NCBI RefSeq assembly: GCF_029868625.1
Contig: NZ_JARWOJ010000418.1
Span: forward strand, 1-50,961
Origin: Nocardia neocaledoniensis
Lineage (GTDB): Bacteria; Actinomycetota; Actinomycetes; Mycobacteriales; Mycobacteriaceae
Direction of reading: 5' to 3'
DNA length: 50,961 nucleotides
Shown here: piece by piece, positions 32,972-39,601 of the stretch
How positions within the stretch are numbered: the stretch's first letter is position 1
Layout of the letters: every line of letters starts with the position of its first letter
Notes under the pieces: model-generated
What the model was told of the DNA's origin: nothing
The model's database searches: none
The model's input: only the letters and a program-made list of their open reading frames with translations
Made by a program: the position numbers and the translations under genes

Positions 32972-33700
32972 ATGCCGCAAAGGCAGAGCAAGGCTGGCGA
33001 GGCCCAGCGTATGAACACGTCAACCCCGGACAAACGAGCCTCTCGCCGAACGCGAAACTTGATGATCTCGGCAGTGATCGTTGCCGTCTTCGTCGCGGTG
33101 GCCGCCGTGATCGTCGCGATCAACTCCGGCTCCGAGAAGGACCAGCCCGACGCGGGGGCCGACATTCAGAGCGTGCTCGTCCGCGACAACAGTCATCGGG
33201 TCGGTCCCGTCGGCGACGGCAAGGTCACGCTGGTGGAATTTCTCGACTTCGAATGCGAGGCCTGCGGCGCAGCGTTTCCCTTCGTCGAGCAACTTCGCGA
33301 AACCTACAGCGGGCGAGTGACATTCGTCGTGCGCTACTTCCCGATCCCGTCGCACTTCAACGCCGAACGCGCGGCACGTGCAGTGGAGGCCGCCGCCGGG
33401 CAGGGCGCGTTCGAGGCGATGTACAAGAAGATGTATGAAACACAGCCCGAGTGGGCCGAGCAGCGCGTTCCGAAGGACGACGTCTTCCGCGGCTTCGCCA
33501 GCGAACTCGGGTTGAACATGACGCAATGGGACACCGCCTACAGCGATCCTGCCACCCTGCAACGAATCAAGGACGACGTCGCCGACGGCCGAACCCTCGG
33601 TGTGCAGGGAACGCCCACCTTCTTCCTCGACGGTGTCAAACTCCAACCGCGCTCCGCCGAAGACTTCATCGAGGCCATCGATGCCGCACTCGCCAAGTGA
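32972..33700 (+). CDS. Membrane-anchored DsbA-family thiol oxidoreductase
   Basis: Extracytoplasmic disulfide oxidoreductase of 242 residues. One TM anchor (about residues 31-50) is followed by a thioredoxin fold with active site CEAC (Cys95-Cys98, in LDFECEACGAAFPF) and the cis-Pro loop GVQGTPTFFLDG. AAGGAA precedes ATG 32972. It overlaps the VKOR gene by 20 bases, which is its likely re-oxidant, giving the DsbA/VKOR pair used for disulfide formation in actinobacteria. The 245 bases before it hold no other gene. Confidence 0.87.
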   Translation: MPQRQSKAGEAQRMNTSTPDKRASRRTRNLMISAVIVAVFVAVAAVIVAINSGSEKDQPDAGADIQSVLVRDNSHRVGPVGDGKVTLVEFLDFECEACGAAFPFVEQLRETYSGRVTFVVRYFPIPSHFNAERAARAVEAAAGQGAFEAMYKKMYETQPEWAEQRVPKDDVFRGFASELGLNMTQWDTAYSDPATLQRIKDDVADGRTLGVQGTPTFFLDGVKLQPRSAEDFIEAIDAALAK

Positions 33701-34328
33701 GGCAAGCATCGCCACGCCGACTCGGAGAAGGGACTATCGGGACCCGTTCCCGCGGCTGCTGCCCTGGCTGTTGCTGATCGGTGGTCTCCTCGGCACGGTG
33801 GCTGCGAGTGTGCTCACAGTGGAGAAGATGGCGCGACTGCGGGATCCCGCCTATGTGCCGAGCTGCAGTCTGAACCCCATCGTGTCCTGCGGGTCGGTCA
33901 TGGACAGCCCGCAGGCGGCGGCGTTCGGTCTCCCCAATTCTGTGCTGGGGATCGCCGGGTTCGCGGTGGTCACCACTGTGGGTGCCGGGCTGCTGTCCGG
34001 AGCACGGTTCCAGCGCTGGTTCTGGCTGGGACTACAGGCCGGTGTCAGCTTCGGTGTCGTGTTCGTGCACTGGTTGATCTACCACACGCTATACAGCATC
34101 GGGGCACTGTGCCCGTACTGCATGGTGGTGTGGGCGGTGACGATCCCGATCTTCGGCTACGTCACCCTGCGCAACCTCGTGGTGGGTGATCTGCCTGTCC
34201 CCGCCGCTGGCCGGCGACTGGCCGACGTCACGGCCGATTACCACGGCGTCGTTGTCACCGTCTGGTCTCTCACGATCGTGTCGTTGATCGGCATCCGCTT
34301 CTGGAGCTACTGGAGCACGCTGTTGTGA
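33681..34328 (+). CDS. Vitamin K epoxide reductase (VKOR) family protein
   Basis: Four-helix membrane protein of 215 residues with both VKOR cysteine pairs: CSLNPIVSCGSVMDS (loop Cys) and GALCPYCMVVWA (the quinone-reducing CxxC). It should re-oxidise the neighbouring DsbA-like protein and pass electrons to menaquinone. The start ATG 33681 lies within the end of the dsbA-like gene. It is followed by a strong 14-bp hairpin/operator. Confidence 0.87.
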   Translation: MPHSPSEASIATPTRRRDYRDPFPRLLPWLLLIGGLLGTVAASVLTVEKMARLRDPAYVPSCSLNPIVSCGSVMDSPQAAAFGLPNSVLGIAGFAVVTTVGAGLLSGARFQRWFWLGLQAGVSFGVVFVHWLIYHTLYSIGALCPYCMVVWAVTIPIFGYVTLRNLVVGDLPVPAAGRRLADVTADYHGVVVTVWSLTIVSLIGIRFWSYWSTLL

Positions 34329-34351
34329 ACGTGGGCGCCGGTCCGTGCCAC

Positions 34352-34386
34352 CCACCTGTCTACTACGATGCATAGTAGACAGGTGG
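34352..34386. promoter_or_regulatory. Perfect 14-bp inverted repeat (operator or terminator)
   Basis: CCACCTGTCTACTA (34352-34365) and TAGTAGACAGGTGG (34373-34386) are exact inverted copies around CGATGCA. The repeat runs up to the RBS of the TlpA-like gene. The TACTA-TAGTA core resembles operators of the BlaI/CopY family, and a damaged BlaI-type gene lies at the right end of the window. No T-run follows, so an operator is favoured over a terminator. Confidence 0.6.
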
Positions 34387-34391
34387 TGGTG

Positions 34392-35045
34392 ATGGAGAAG
34401 TTGTCGCGCGTGCAGCCGGGTGCTCGTGGGGTGGTCGTTGGCCTGTTGGTAATTGTCGCGTTGATCGTGGCGATCTGGCCGCGATCGACTTCGTCGCAGA
34501 CCCGATCCGGGCAACCGGGTGTTTCGGCGGATGCAGTCACCGGCTCCGCCGCAAACGCTCCCGAGGTGGGTCACGCGGGCTTGGCACAGCTGCGGCGTTG
34601 CCCGACTACCGCCGTAGCGCCGCAGGCCGACGCCGACTTGCGCGGTGTCTCGGCGCGGTGTCTCGGGTCGACCGACACCGTCGACCTCGGCGCCGCGCTG
34701 ACCGGCGAGCCGACCTTGATCAATCTCTGGGCATCTTGGTGCGGGCCGTGTCGGGAAGAGATTCCCGTGCTCGATGCGTACGCGAACGAGCCCGGTTCGG
34801 TTCGCGTCGTGGGGATCAACGTGCAAGACAACCCCGTCGCTGCCCTGGATCTACTGACAGCCCTGGGCACCGACTATCCGTCATTCGTCGATTCCGGCGA
34901 CGTGCGCGGGGCATTGTCCGCGCCCCCGGTGCTGCCGCTGAGTTTCCTTGTCCAGCAGGATGGTTCGGTCGCGCGCATCACTACACCCGCTGTATTCGAC
35001 AACCCCGCCCAGATTCGGGCCGCGATCAGTGAGATGACCCGATGA
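34392..35045 (+). CDS. TlpA/ResA-like thioredoxin-fold protein (membrane anchored)
   Basis: Thiol-disulfide protein of 217 residues. One N-terminal TM anchor (VVVGLLVIVALIVAIWP) and an active site WCGPC at Cys117/Cys120 (INLWASWCGPCREEIPVLDA) are present, then the cis-Pro region PPVLPLSFLVQQDG. The intervening region has Cys70 and Cys90, a C-x19-C pair that is unusual for TlpA. ATG 34392 follows the palindrome closely. Its stop overlaps the next TlpA gene (ATGA). It is probably a reductant in cytochrome c maturation or metal stress. Confidence 0.82.
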   Translation: MEKLSRVQPGARGVVVGLLVIVALIVAIWPRSTSSQTRSGQPGVSADAVTGSAANAPEVGHAGLAQLRRCPTTAVAPQADADLRGVSARCLGSTDTVDLGAALTGEPTLINLWASWCGPCREEIPVLDAYANEPGSVRVVGINVQDNPVAALDLLTALGTDYPSFVDSGDVRGALSAPPVLPLSFLVQQDGSVARITTPAVFDNPAQIRAAISEMTR

Positions 35046-35695
35046 TCCAGCGACAAGGCACGCGAACGACCGCACGACCCACCCCAACACACGTTCGGCG
35101 ATCCCGGTTTATCGCCGTGCTCGCCCTTGGCATCTGCTCGGTGATCGCCGTGACCGGTTGCGCTGCGGGCTCCGATTCGGTCGCGACTGGTGGTGGCACG
35201 TTCGACTTCGTTTCACCGGGCGGGCAGACAGACATCTTCTACGATCCGCCGGAGGCTCGCGGGCAGATCGGGGCCCTGTCGGGGCCCGACCTCATGGCCG
35301 AAGACAAGGTTGTGTCCGTGGCCGACTACGCCGGGCAGGTGGTGGTGATCAACCTGTGGGGTCAATGGTGTGGGCCGTGCCGTGCTGAAGCCGACGACCT
35401 CGAACGCGTATATGCGGCCACCAAGGACATGGGAGTGCAGTTTCTGGGGATAAATGTCCGTGATCCGCAGCGTGACAAAGCCCAGGATTTCGTCATCGAC
35501 TACAAAGTCGGCTATCCGTCGATTTATGACCCCTCGATGCGGACGCTGATCGCGCTCGGCGGCAGCTATCCCACCAGCGTCATCCCGTCCACTTTGATTC
35601 TGGATCGGCAGCACCGGGTAGCGGCCGTGTTCCTGCGTGCCCTGCTGGCAGAGGATCTGCAACCGGTGATCGAGCGTGTGGCGGCGCGACGATGA
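35042..35695 (+). CDS. TlpA/ResA-like thioredoxin lipoprotein
   Basis: Lipoprotein of 217 residues: hydrophobic signal ending in lipobox VTGC (Cys40), then a thioredoxin domain with WCGPC at Cys110/Cys113 (INLWGQWCGPCRAEADDL) and GINVRDPQRDKAQDF. This is the CcsX/ResA type that keeps apocytochrome c heme-binding Cys reduced. ATGA overlaps link it to both neighbours, so it is firmly in one operon with CcdA, which should supply its electrons. Confidence 0.87.
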   Translation: MIQRQGTRTTARPTPTHVRRSRFIAVLALGICSVIAVTGCAAGSDSVATGGGTFDFVSPGGQTDIFYDPPEARGQIGALSGPDLMAEDKVVSVADYAGQVVVINLWGQWCGPCRAEADDLERVYAATKDMGVQFLGINVRDPQRDKAQDFVIDYKVGYPSIYDPSMRTLIALGGSYPTSVIPSTLILDRQHRVAAVFLRALLAEDLQPVIERVAARR

Positions 35696-36495
35696 CGGCG
35701 CTCGCCCAGGGGATAGGCACCAGTTTTCAGACCGCCGCCGCGACCGGGCCACTGCTGCTCGCGCTCGCCGCCTGCATACTCGCCGGGCTGGTCTCGTTCG
35801 CGTCGCCGTGTGTTGTCCCGCTGGTGCCCGGGTATCTGTCTTACCTCGCTGGTGTTTCCGGCGCCAGCACCTCACCCGGCGGTGCCGATGAGCCGGGCTC
35901 GGGCGCAGACCGCTGGCGGGTGGCCGGTGCGGCGGCGTTGTTCGTCGCCGGATTCACCGTGGTGTTCGTCCTTGCCACCGCGTCGGTGTTCGGGGTGATC
36001 GGAGCGTTGCGGATCAACGAGGATCTGCTCCAGCGCATCGGTGGTGTGGTCACGATAGTGATGGGTCTGACCTTTGTCGGGCTCATCCCGGCGCTGCAGA
36101 AGGACACCCGCTTCGCCCCGTTGCGGATATCCTCGCTTGCCGGAGCGCCCTTGCTCGGGGGAGTGTTCGGGTTGGGGTGGACGCCCTGTCTGGGGCCGAC
36201 TCTTGCGGGAGTCCTCTCGGTCGCCGCCGGAACCGAAGGCACGACCGCCGCGCGCGGCGTGGCGCTGATCGTTGCCTACTGCGTCGGACTCGGATCACCG
36301 TTCATCGTTCTCGGCTTCGGCTCCGCGAAGGCCTTGCGCGGTGTCGGTTGGTTGCGCCGACATTCCAGGACTATTCAAATCGCCGGTGGTGTCATGCTGA
36401 TCCTGGTGGGTGCGGCGCTGGTCAGCGGTGTGTGGGCGGTGTTCATCGGCTGGCTGCGCAACGAATTCGTCACCGCGGTCGTGCTGCCGATATGA
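35692..36495 (+). CDS. ccdA: CcdA-type thiol-electron transporter
   Basis: Membrane protein of 267 residues with about six helices. The two conserved Cys are in VSFASPCVVPLVPGYLSYL and GLGWTPCLGPTLAGVL, the DsbD/CcdA signature. It transfers electrons from cytoplasmic thioredoxin across the membrane to the TlpA-like proteins upstream. ATGA overlap with the lipoprotein gene. No CcsA/CcsB heme-handling genes follow here, so this copy probably serves a thiol-redox or metal-resistance unit rather than the main cytochrome c pathway. Confidence 0.87.
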   Translation: MTALAQGIGTSFQTAAATGPLLLALAACILAGLVSFASPCVVPLVPGYLSYLAGVSGASTSPGGADEPGSGADRWRVAGAAALFVAGFTVVFVLATASVFGVIGALRINEDLLQRIGGVVTIVMGLTFVGLIPALQKDTRFAPLRISSLAGAPLLGGVFGLGWTPCLGPTLAGVLSVAAGTEGTTAARGVALIVAYCVGLGSPFIVLGFGSAKALRGVGWLRRHSRTIQIAGGVMLILVGAALVSGVWAVFIGWLRNEFVTAVVLPI

Positions 36496-36571
36496 CGCCG
36501 CGGCGACTCAGTGGCGAGCCACCGACTGCCCGCACGCCGTCTGGTGGCCAACTTCGATGAGCGAGAACAAC

Positions 36572-37063
36572 TCACCTGCCAACTCCACCACCTGGAGGAG
36601 TTGAGCCCGCTTCGCTCACATGACCGAACGGGTCGGCATCGAGCGGTTGGTCGTTCGACACCGAGACGTTGGATTCGATGATCCAGCAGACTGTGGAGTC
36701 GTCGTGGCTGGTGGGCTGGTCGGTACGGGAAGTGTCCAGCAGTGTTTGCAGGTGGGCTTCGAGGGTGATGAGTTCGGCGATTTGGGCCCGGACCTGGTCG
36801 AGGCGCTCGCTGAGGATCGCTTGGACATGGCCGCAGGGTTGTTCGCCGCGGTCGTGGACAGACAGGATCTGACCGGCTTCGCGCAGACTCAGCCCCGCCG
36901 CTTGCGCCCGGCGGATGAACTGCAACCGGGCCAGGTGCTCGGAGCTGTAGTCGCGGTAGCCGGTAGGAGTGCGGCCCGGTTCAGGCATCAAGCCCTCGCC
37001 CTCGTAGAACCGGATCGTTTTTGTCGTGACTCCGCCCGCTGCAGCCAGTTCACCGATCTTCAT
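36572..37063 (-). CDS. MerR family metal-responsive regulator (CueR-like)
   Basis: Regulator of 163 residues. The HTH reads MKIGELAAAGGVTTKTIRFY, with EGEGLMPEPGRTPTGYRDY as the wing, then a long dimer helix. Cys residues in RGEQPCGHVQAI and DSTVCWIIESN are placed as in heavy-metal MerR proteins. The gene is divergent from the copper unit with a 19-bp-spacer promoter between, the standard activator arrangement. The C-terminal tail extends beyond the usual length by 20-odd residues. A Cu(I) effector is inferred from the neighbours. Confidence 0.85.
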   Translation of the reverse strand: MKIGELAAAGGVTTKTIRFYEGEGLMPEPGRTPTGYRDYSSEHLARLQFIRRAQAAGLSLREAGQILSVHDRGEQPCGHVQAILSERLDQVRAQIAELITLEAHLQTLLDTSRTDQPTSHDDSTVCWIIESNVSVSNDQPLDADPFGHVSEAGSTPPGGGVGR

Positions 37064-37088
37064 CGCATACTCCCTCGGATCCGGCCCC

Positions 37089-37120
37089 TTGACATTCCAT
37101 CTTACTGGAAGGTTCAGGAT
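37089..37120 (+). promoter_or_regulatory. MerR/CueR-type promoter of the copA unit
   Basis: TTGACA (37089-37094), a 19-base spacer holding the dyad TTCCATCTTACTGGAA, and a TCAGGAT -10 region. The over-long spacer with a central dyad is the hallmark of MerR-activated promoters. An almost identical site occurs at 38588. Confidence 0.75.
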
Positions 37121-37162
37121 GGGATTGCCAAGCGGGACGCGTGTGGATGGATGGAGGTCGGC

Positions 37163-37225
37163 GTGAACGAGCTCGAGTGTGCAGTATGCGGGATGACGTG
37201 CTGGTGCTCGTCGCGGTGCCGGTGA
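37163..37225 (+). CDS. Cysteine-rich micro-ORF (20 aa) coupled to copA
   Basis: GTG 37163, preceded by GGAGGT 4 bases upstream, opens a 20-codon frame reading MNELECAVCG, then MTCWCSSRCR, with five Cys. Its TGA overlaps the next ATG (TGATG at 37223-37227), which begins the copA frame, so ribosomes should pass from one to the other. It is the first frame after a MerR-type metal promoter. It may be a small metal-binding peptide or a leader that controls copA. Too short for confident homology. Confidence 0.6.
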   Translation: MNELECAVCGMTCWCSSRCR

Positions 37226-37819
37226 TGCCCGCGTCGAGCGGACCCCTACCGGCCGAGGACGCGGCTGCCGCGCCGCGGCGGTTGGAAGTCGCTATCGGCG
37301 GGATGACGTGCGCGTCGTGCGCGACCAGAATCGAGCGGCGGCTCAATACGATGGACAGTGTCGTGGCCACCGTCAACTTCGCCACCGAGAAGGCCCGTGT
37401 CGAGATCGATTCCGACACCGCAGACGCCGACGTGATCGAGGTGATCGAAGCCACCGGGTACACCGCACGAATTCCACACCCGGTGCGAGGTCCTGATAGC
37501 GAAACCTCCTATGAGACCGAGACATACGACACCGACACTCGCTCACTGCGCCAGCGAATGCGAGTGTCGGTGGCGTTGGCGGTGCCGGTGGTAGCGATGG
37601 CAATGGTGCCACCGTTGCAGTTCACCAACTGGGCAGTGGCTGCCGCTCACCCTGGCGGCGCCGATAGTCGTGTGGGGCGCCTGGCCGTTCCACCAAGCGG
37701 CGTGGACGAACCTGCGTCACGCCGCCGCGACCATGGACACTCTCATCTCGGTGGGCGTGCTGGCCGCGTTCGGTTGGTCGCTGTACGCGCTGTTTCTCGG
37801 TGATGCCGGGTGGCGGTAG
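37225..37819 (+). pseudogene. copA: Frameshifted and truncated copper P-type ATPase (CopA N-terminal part)
   Basis: The frame starting ATG 37225 has an HMA domain with GGMTCASCATRIERRL and continues to the first helix (VSVALAVPVVAMAMVPPLQF). At the GGG run 37631-37633 one extra G shifts the frame: the other frame continues as QWLPLTLAAPIVVWGAWPFH, ATMDTLISVGVLAAFGWSLY and FLGDAG, the normal CopA order, then ends at TAG 37819. About two thirds of the protein (actuator, CPC, DKTGT) is missing. The DNA then becomes a different gene. It is not a functional pump as sequenced. Confidence 0.8.
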
Positions 37820-38235
37820 CGACCGGACTGGTGGTGCTCGGGATGGGGTTCTACACCCTCAACGGTGGACTCGAACTCGCCGGTTCACCGTTGGCCGCTG
37901 GGCGTATCGCCGAGGCGTTCGGCGCGAGCCAGCCGGTGGCCGATGCCTCCGCCGCTACCGTCGCAGACGGCGCGCAGGTCGTGACGATCACCGCCCGCAC
38001 CGGCGCCTACACACCGGACAACGTCGCAGCGAAGCCCGGTGTACCGACCACCCTGGTGGTCAAGACCAACGGCACCCAGGGCTGCATCCGGTCGCTGGTC
38101 ATACCGAGCCTCGACATCCAGAAAGTCCTGCCGACCACCGGCGAGACCCGTATCGACCTCGGGATTCTTCGACCCGGCCGCCTGGACTACACCTGCGGCA
38201 TGGGCATGTACTCCGGCACCCTCACCATTGCTTGA
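37810..38235 (+). CDS. Cupredoxin-domain protein, probable 3' remnant of a TauE/SafE-cupredoxin gene
   Basis: About 141 residues: one hydrophobic helix (VATGLVVLGMGFYTLNGGLE), then a cupredoxin-like beta domain with probable copper ligands in GCIRSLVIPSLDIQ and DYTCGMGMYSGTL. The helix looks like the last TM of TauE/SafE-family proteins that carry a C-terminal cupredoxin domain, so the N-terminal part was probably lost at the joint with copA (about 37808). The GTG 37810 could still allow expression as a one-helix anchored copper-binding protein. Confidence 0.6.
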   Translation: MAVATGLVVLGMGFYTLNGGLELAGSPLAAGRIAEAFGASQPVADASAATVADGAQVVTITARTGAYTPDNVAAKPGVPTTLVVKTNGTQGCIRSLVIPSLDIQKVLPTTGETRIDLGILRPGRLDYTCGMGMYSGTLTIA

Positions 38236-38252
38236 GAAGGGATCGAAAACCT

Positions 38253-38462
38253 ATGGGCACACACACCTTCCGGGTCGACGGCATGCACTGCGGCAGCTGC
38301 GCATTGCTCATCGACGACACCCTGCAAGACCTGCCTGGTGTGCGCGAGACCCGCACTTCCCGGAGGCGCAACCGCACCACCGTCGACCTCGACTACGCCA
38401 CCCCCGGCGATGTCATCGCAGCCATCGCCGAACTCGGCTACACCGCAACGGTCGACTCGTGA
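38253..38462 (+). CDS. copZ: CopZ-like copper chaperone (HMA domain)
   Basis: Free-standing HMA domain of 69 residues: HTFRVDGMHCGSCALLIDDT with the Cu(I)-binding CGSC pair, VDLDYATPGDVIAAIAEL, and the closing LGYTATV. The family carries Cu(I) to P1B ATPases or repressors. The complete length and clean frame suggest it works even though the adjacent copA does not. AAGGGA lies about 10 bases before ATG 38253. Confidence 0.87.
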   Translation: MGTHTFRVDGMHCGSCALLIDDTLQDLPGVRETRTSRRRNRTTVDLDYATPGDVIAAIAELGYTATVDS

Positions 38463-38587
38463 CGACCCTGGCCTCATTACATTCGCCCAATTCCAAGCCA
38501 GCACGGCGCAACCGGCGCCGCCCTGGCAAGCACCAATCCGTCGGCACCCAATAGCCCGATCAACCGATCGCCAGCCGCTTGCACGAC

Positions 38588-38619
38588 TTGACCTTCCATC
38601 CTAATGGAACGTTTAGCAT
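38588..38619 (+). promoter_or_regulatory. Second MerR/CueR-type promoter
   Basis: TTGACC (38588-38593), 19-base spacer with dyad TTCCATCCTAATGGAA, and TTAGCAT. It shares with the 37089 promoter the dyad arms, the spacing and most of the -35 and -10. It drives rightward toward the Met/Cys-rich micro-ORF at 38745. Confidence 0.75.
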
Positions 38620-38744
38620 CGCTGTGGTCCACCGGTCAGCCGAGATTGTCTTGGCAGCTCTGGGAACCACGACGACGGCACCGTATCAATCCACCGATCG
38701 CGCGGCCGACGAGTCCGAACACGCAACCCAGGGAGGTGATTTAC

Positions 38745-38810
38745 GTGAACCCGCTGAAGATGATCTGTGACTGGATGTGCAGCATGATGGGCCCTTGCTG
38801 TCCCATGTGA
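38745..38810 (+). CDS. Met/Cys-rich micro-ORF (21 aa), candidate copper-binding peptide
   Basis: GTG 38745 follows a near-perfect ribosome binding site (GGAGGTGA at 38733-38740). The 21-residue product starts MNPLKMICDWMC and ends MMGPCCPM. Ten of 21 residues are Met or Cys (Cys 8, 12, 18, 19), an extreme composition suited to Cu(I). It lies about 125 bases downstream of a MerR-type promoter that closely matches the one before copA. Together these suggest a copper-induced metal-binding peptide, comparable in role but not in sequence to mycobacterial MymT. Confidence 0.65.
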   Translation: MNPLKMICDWMCSMMGPCCPM

Positions 38811-38931
38811 CAGCAGGACGGCTCCCGCAATCACGGCGGGCCGATCGACTCTGGACGGTTCCGGTGTCGATCGGGCCCGCTCTGTCCGGACAGTTCAGTC
38901 GTCACTCGGCAAACAGCGCGCTGAGGTCGGT

Positions 38932-39150
38932 CTATCGTCGCTGTTGGCCTTGCCCGACCCGGCGGTAGCTGACTACTGCCGACTCGCACAGGACTCGGCG
39001 CAAGAAGAGGTTCGGAGCAGTCGCTGGGATACTGCGGCGTGCTAGCAGAACCGAGTCGGCGTGAGTGAAGTCAAGCCAAGCTGAACCCCACTTGCGAAGA
39101 ACGTTTGCATCGACGCTATCCAGTGCCACACACTGCTCGATCGAATCCAT
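38932..39150 (-). pseudogene. Possible fragment of a HEPN-like hypothetical protein
   Basis: A 72-residue frame containing WGSAWLDFTHADSVLLARR and LFLRRVLCESAVVSYRRV resembles the start of actinobacterial HEPN-type proteins (helical, often next to mobile elements), but stops after about a third of the usual length. No RBS is evident. Between 38811 and 39326 I see nothing else. Confidence 0.3.
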
Positions 39151-39326
39151 GTTCGACCATCACCACGCCGTGCGGTTAGTGGAACTGCGTCTGGCCCGCC
39201 AAGTAGGGAGCCTTAGCGGCGCTGCCCGTGAGCCGCCTGCGGGCTGTCTGTCGTCCTGGTCGCCATGATGCGCCCGGTCGCCGTGGTGCCGAACCGTCCG
39301 TCAGTAGAACTTCTGGCGTGAGGCGG

Positions 39327-39578
39327 TCAGTGTTCGCAGTCGGTGTGCGCGGGCGGACTGTAGGTGGTCGCGCCGCAGGCGAGGCAGGTGTGTGCGCGGT
39401 GGTGGCCGCCGACGCGCCGACACGGCATTGCGGCGACGACTGCTCGTCCTGCGCCGAGGCGGTGGCCGTTGGGGCAGAACCGCGGCGAGGGCTCTGTCCA
39501 GACACCGAGCCTCACGTATGGTCGCGTGGATTCGCACACATGTTCGACTATAGCCCGGGTGTTGCTGGTAGGCGACAC
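39327..39578 (-). CDS. Small zinc-ribbon protein
   Basis: About 83 residues with repeated Cys/His pairs: RFCPNGHRLGAGR, AMPCRRVGGHHRAHTCLACG and AHTDCEH, a double zinc-ribbon pattern seen in small actinobacterial proteins of unknown function. GTG 39578 is the longest start, and internal starts are possible. It sits directly downstream of the arsenic flavoprotein operon in the same direction, 23 bases away. Confidence 0.55.
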   Translation of the reverse strand: MSPTSNTRAIVEHVCESTRPYVRLGVWTEPSPRFCPNGHRLGAGRAVVAAMPCRRVGGHHRAHTCLACGATTYSPPAHTDCEH

Positions 39579-39601
39579 CCGGACGCCTAGCGCTGGGAGG
39601 C

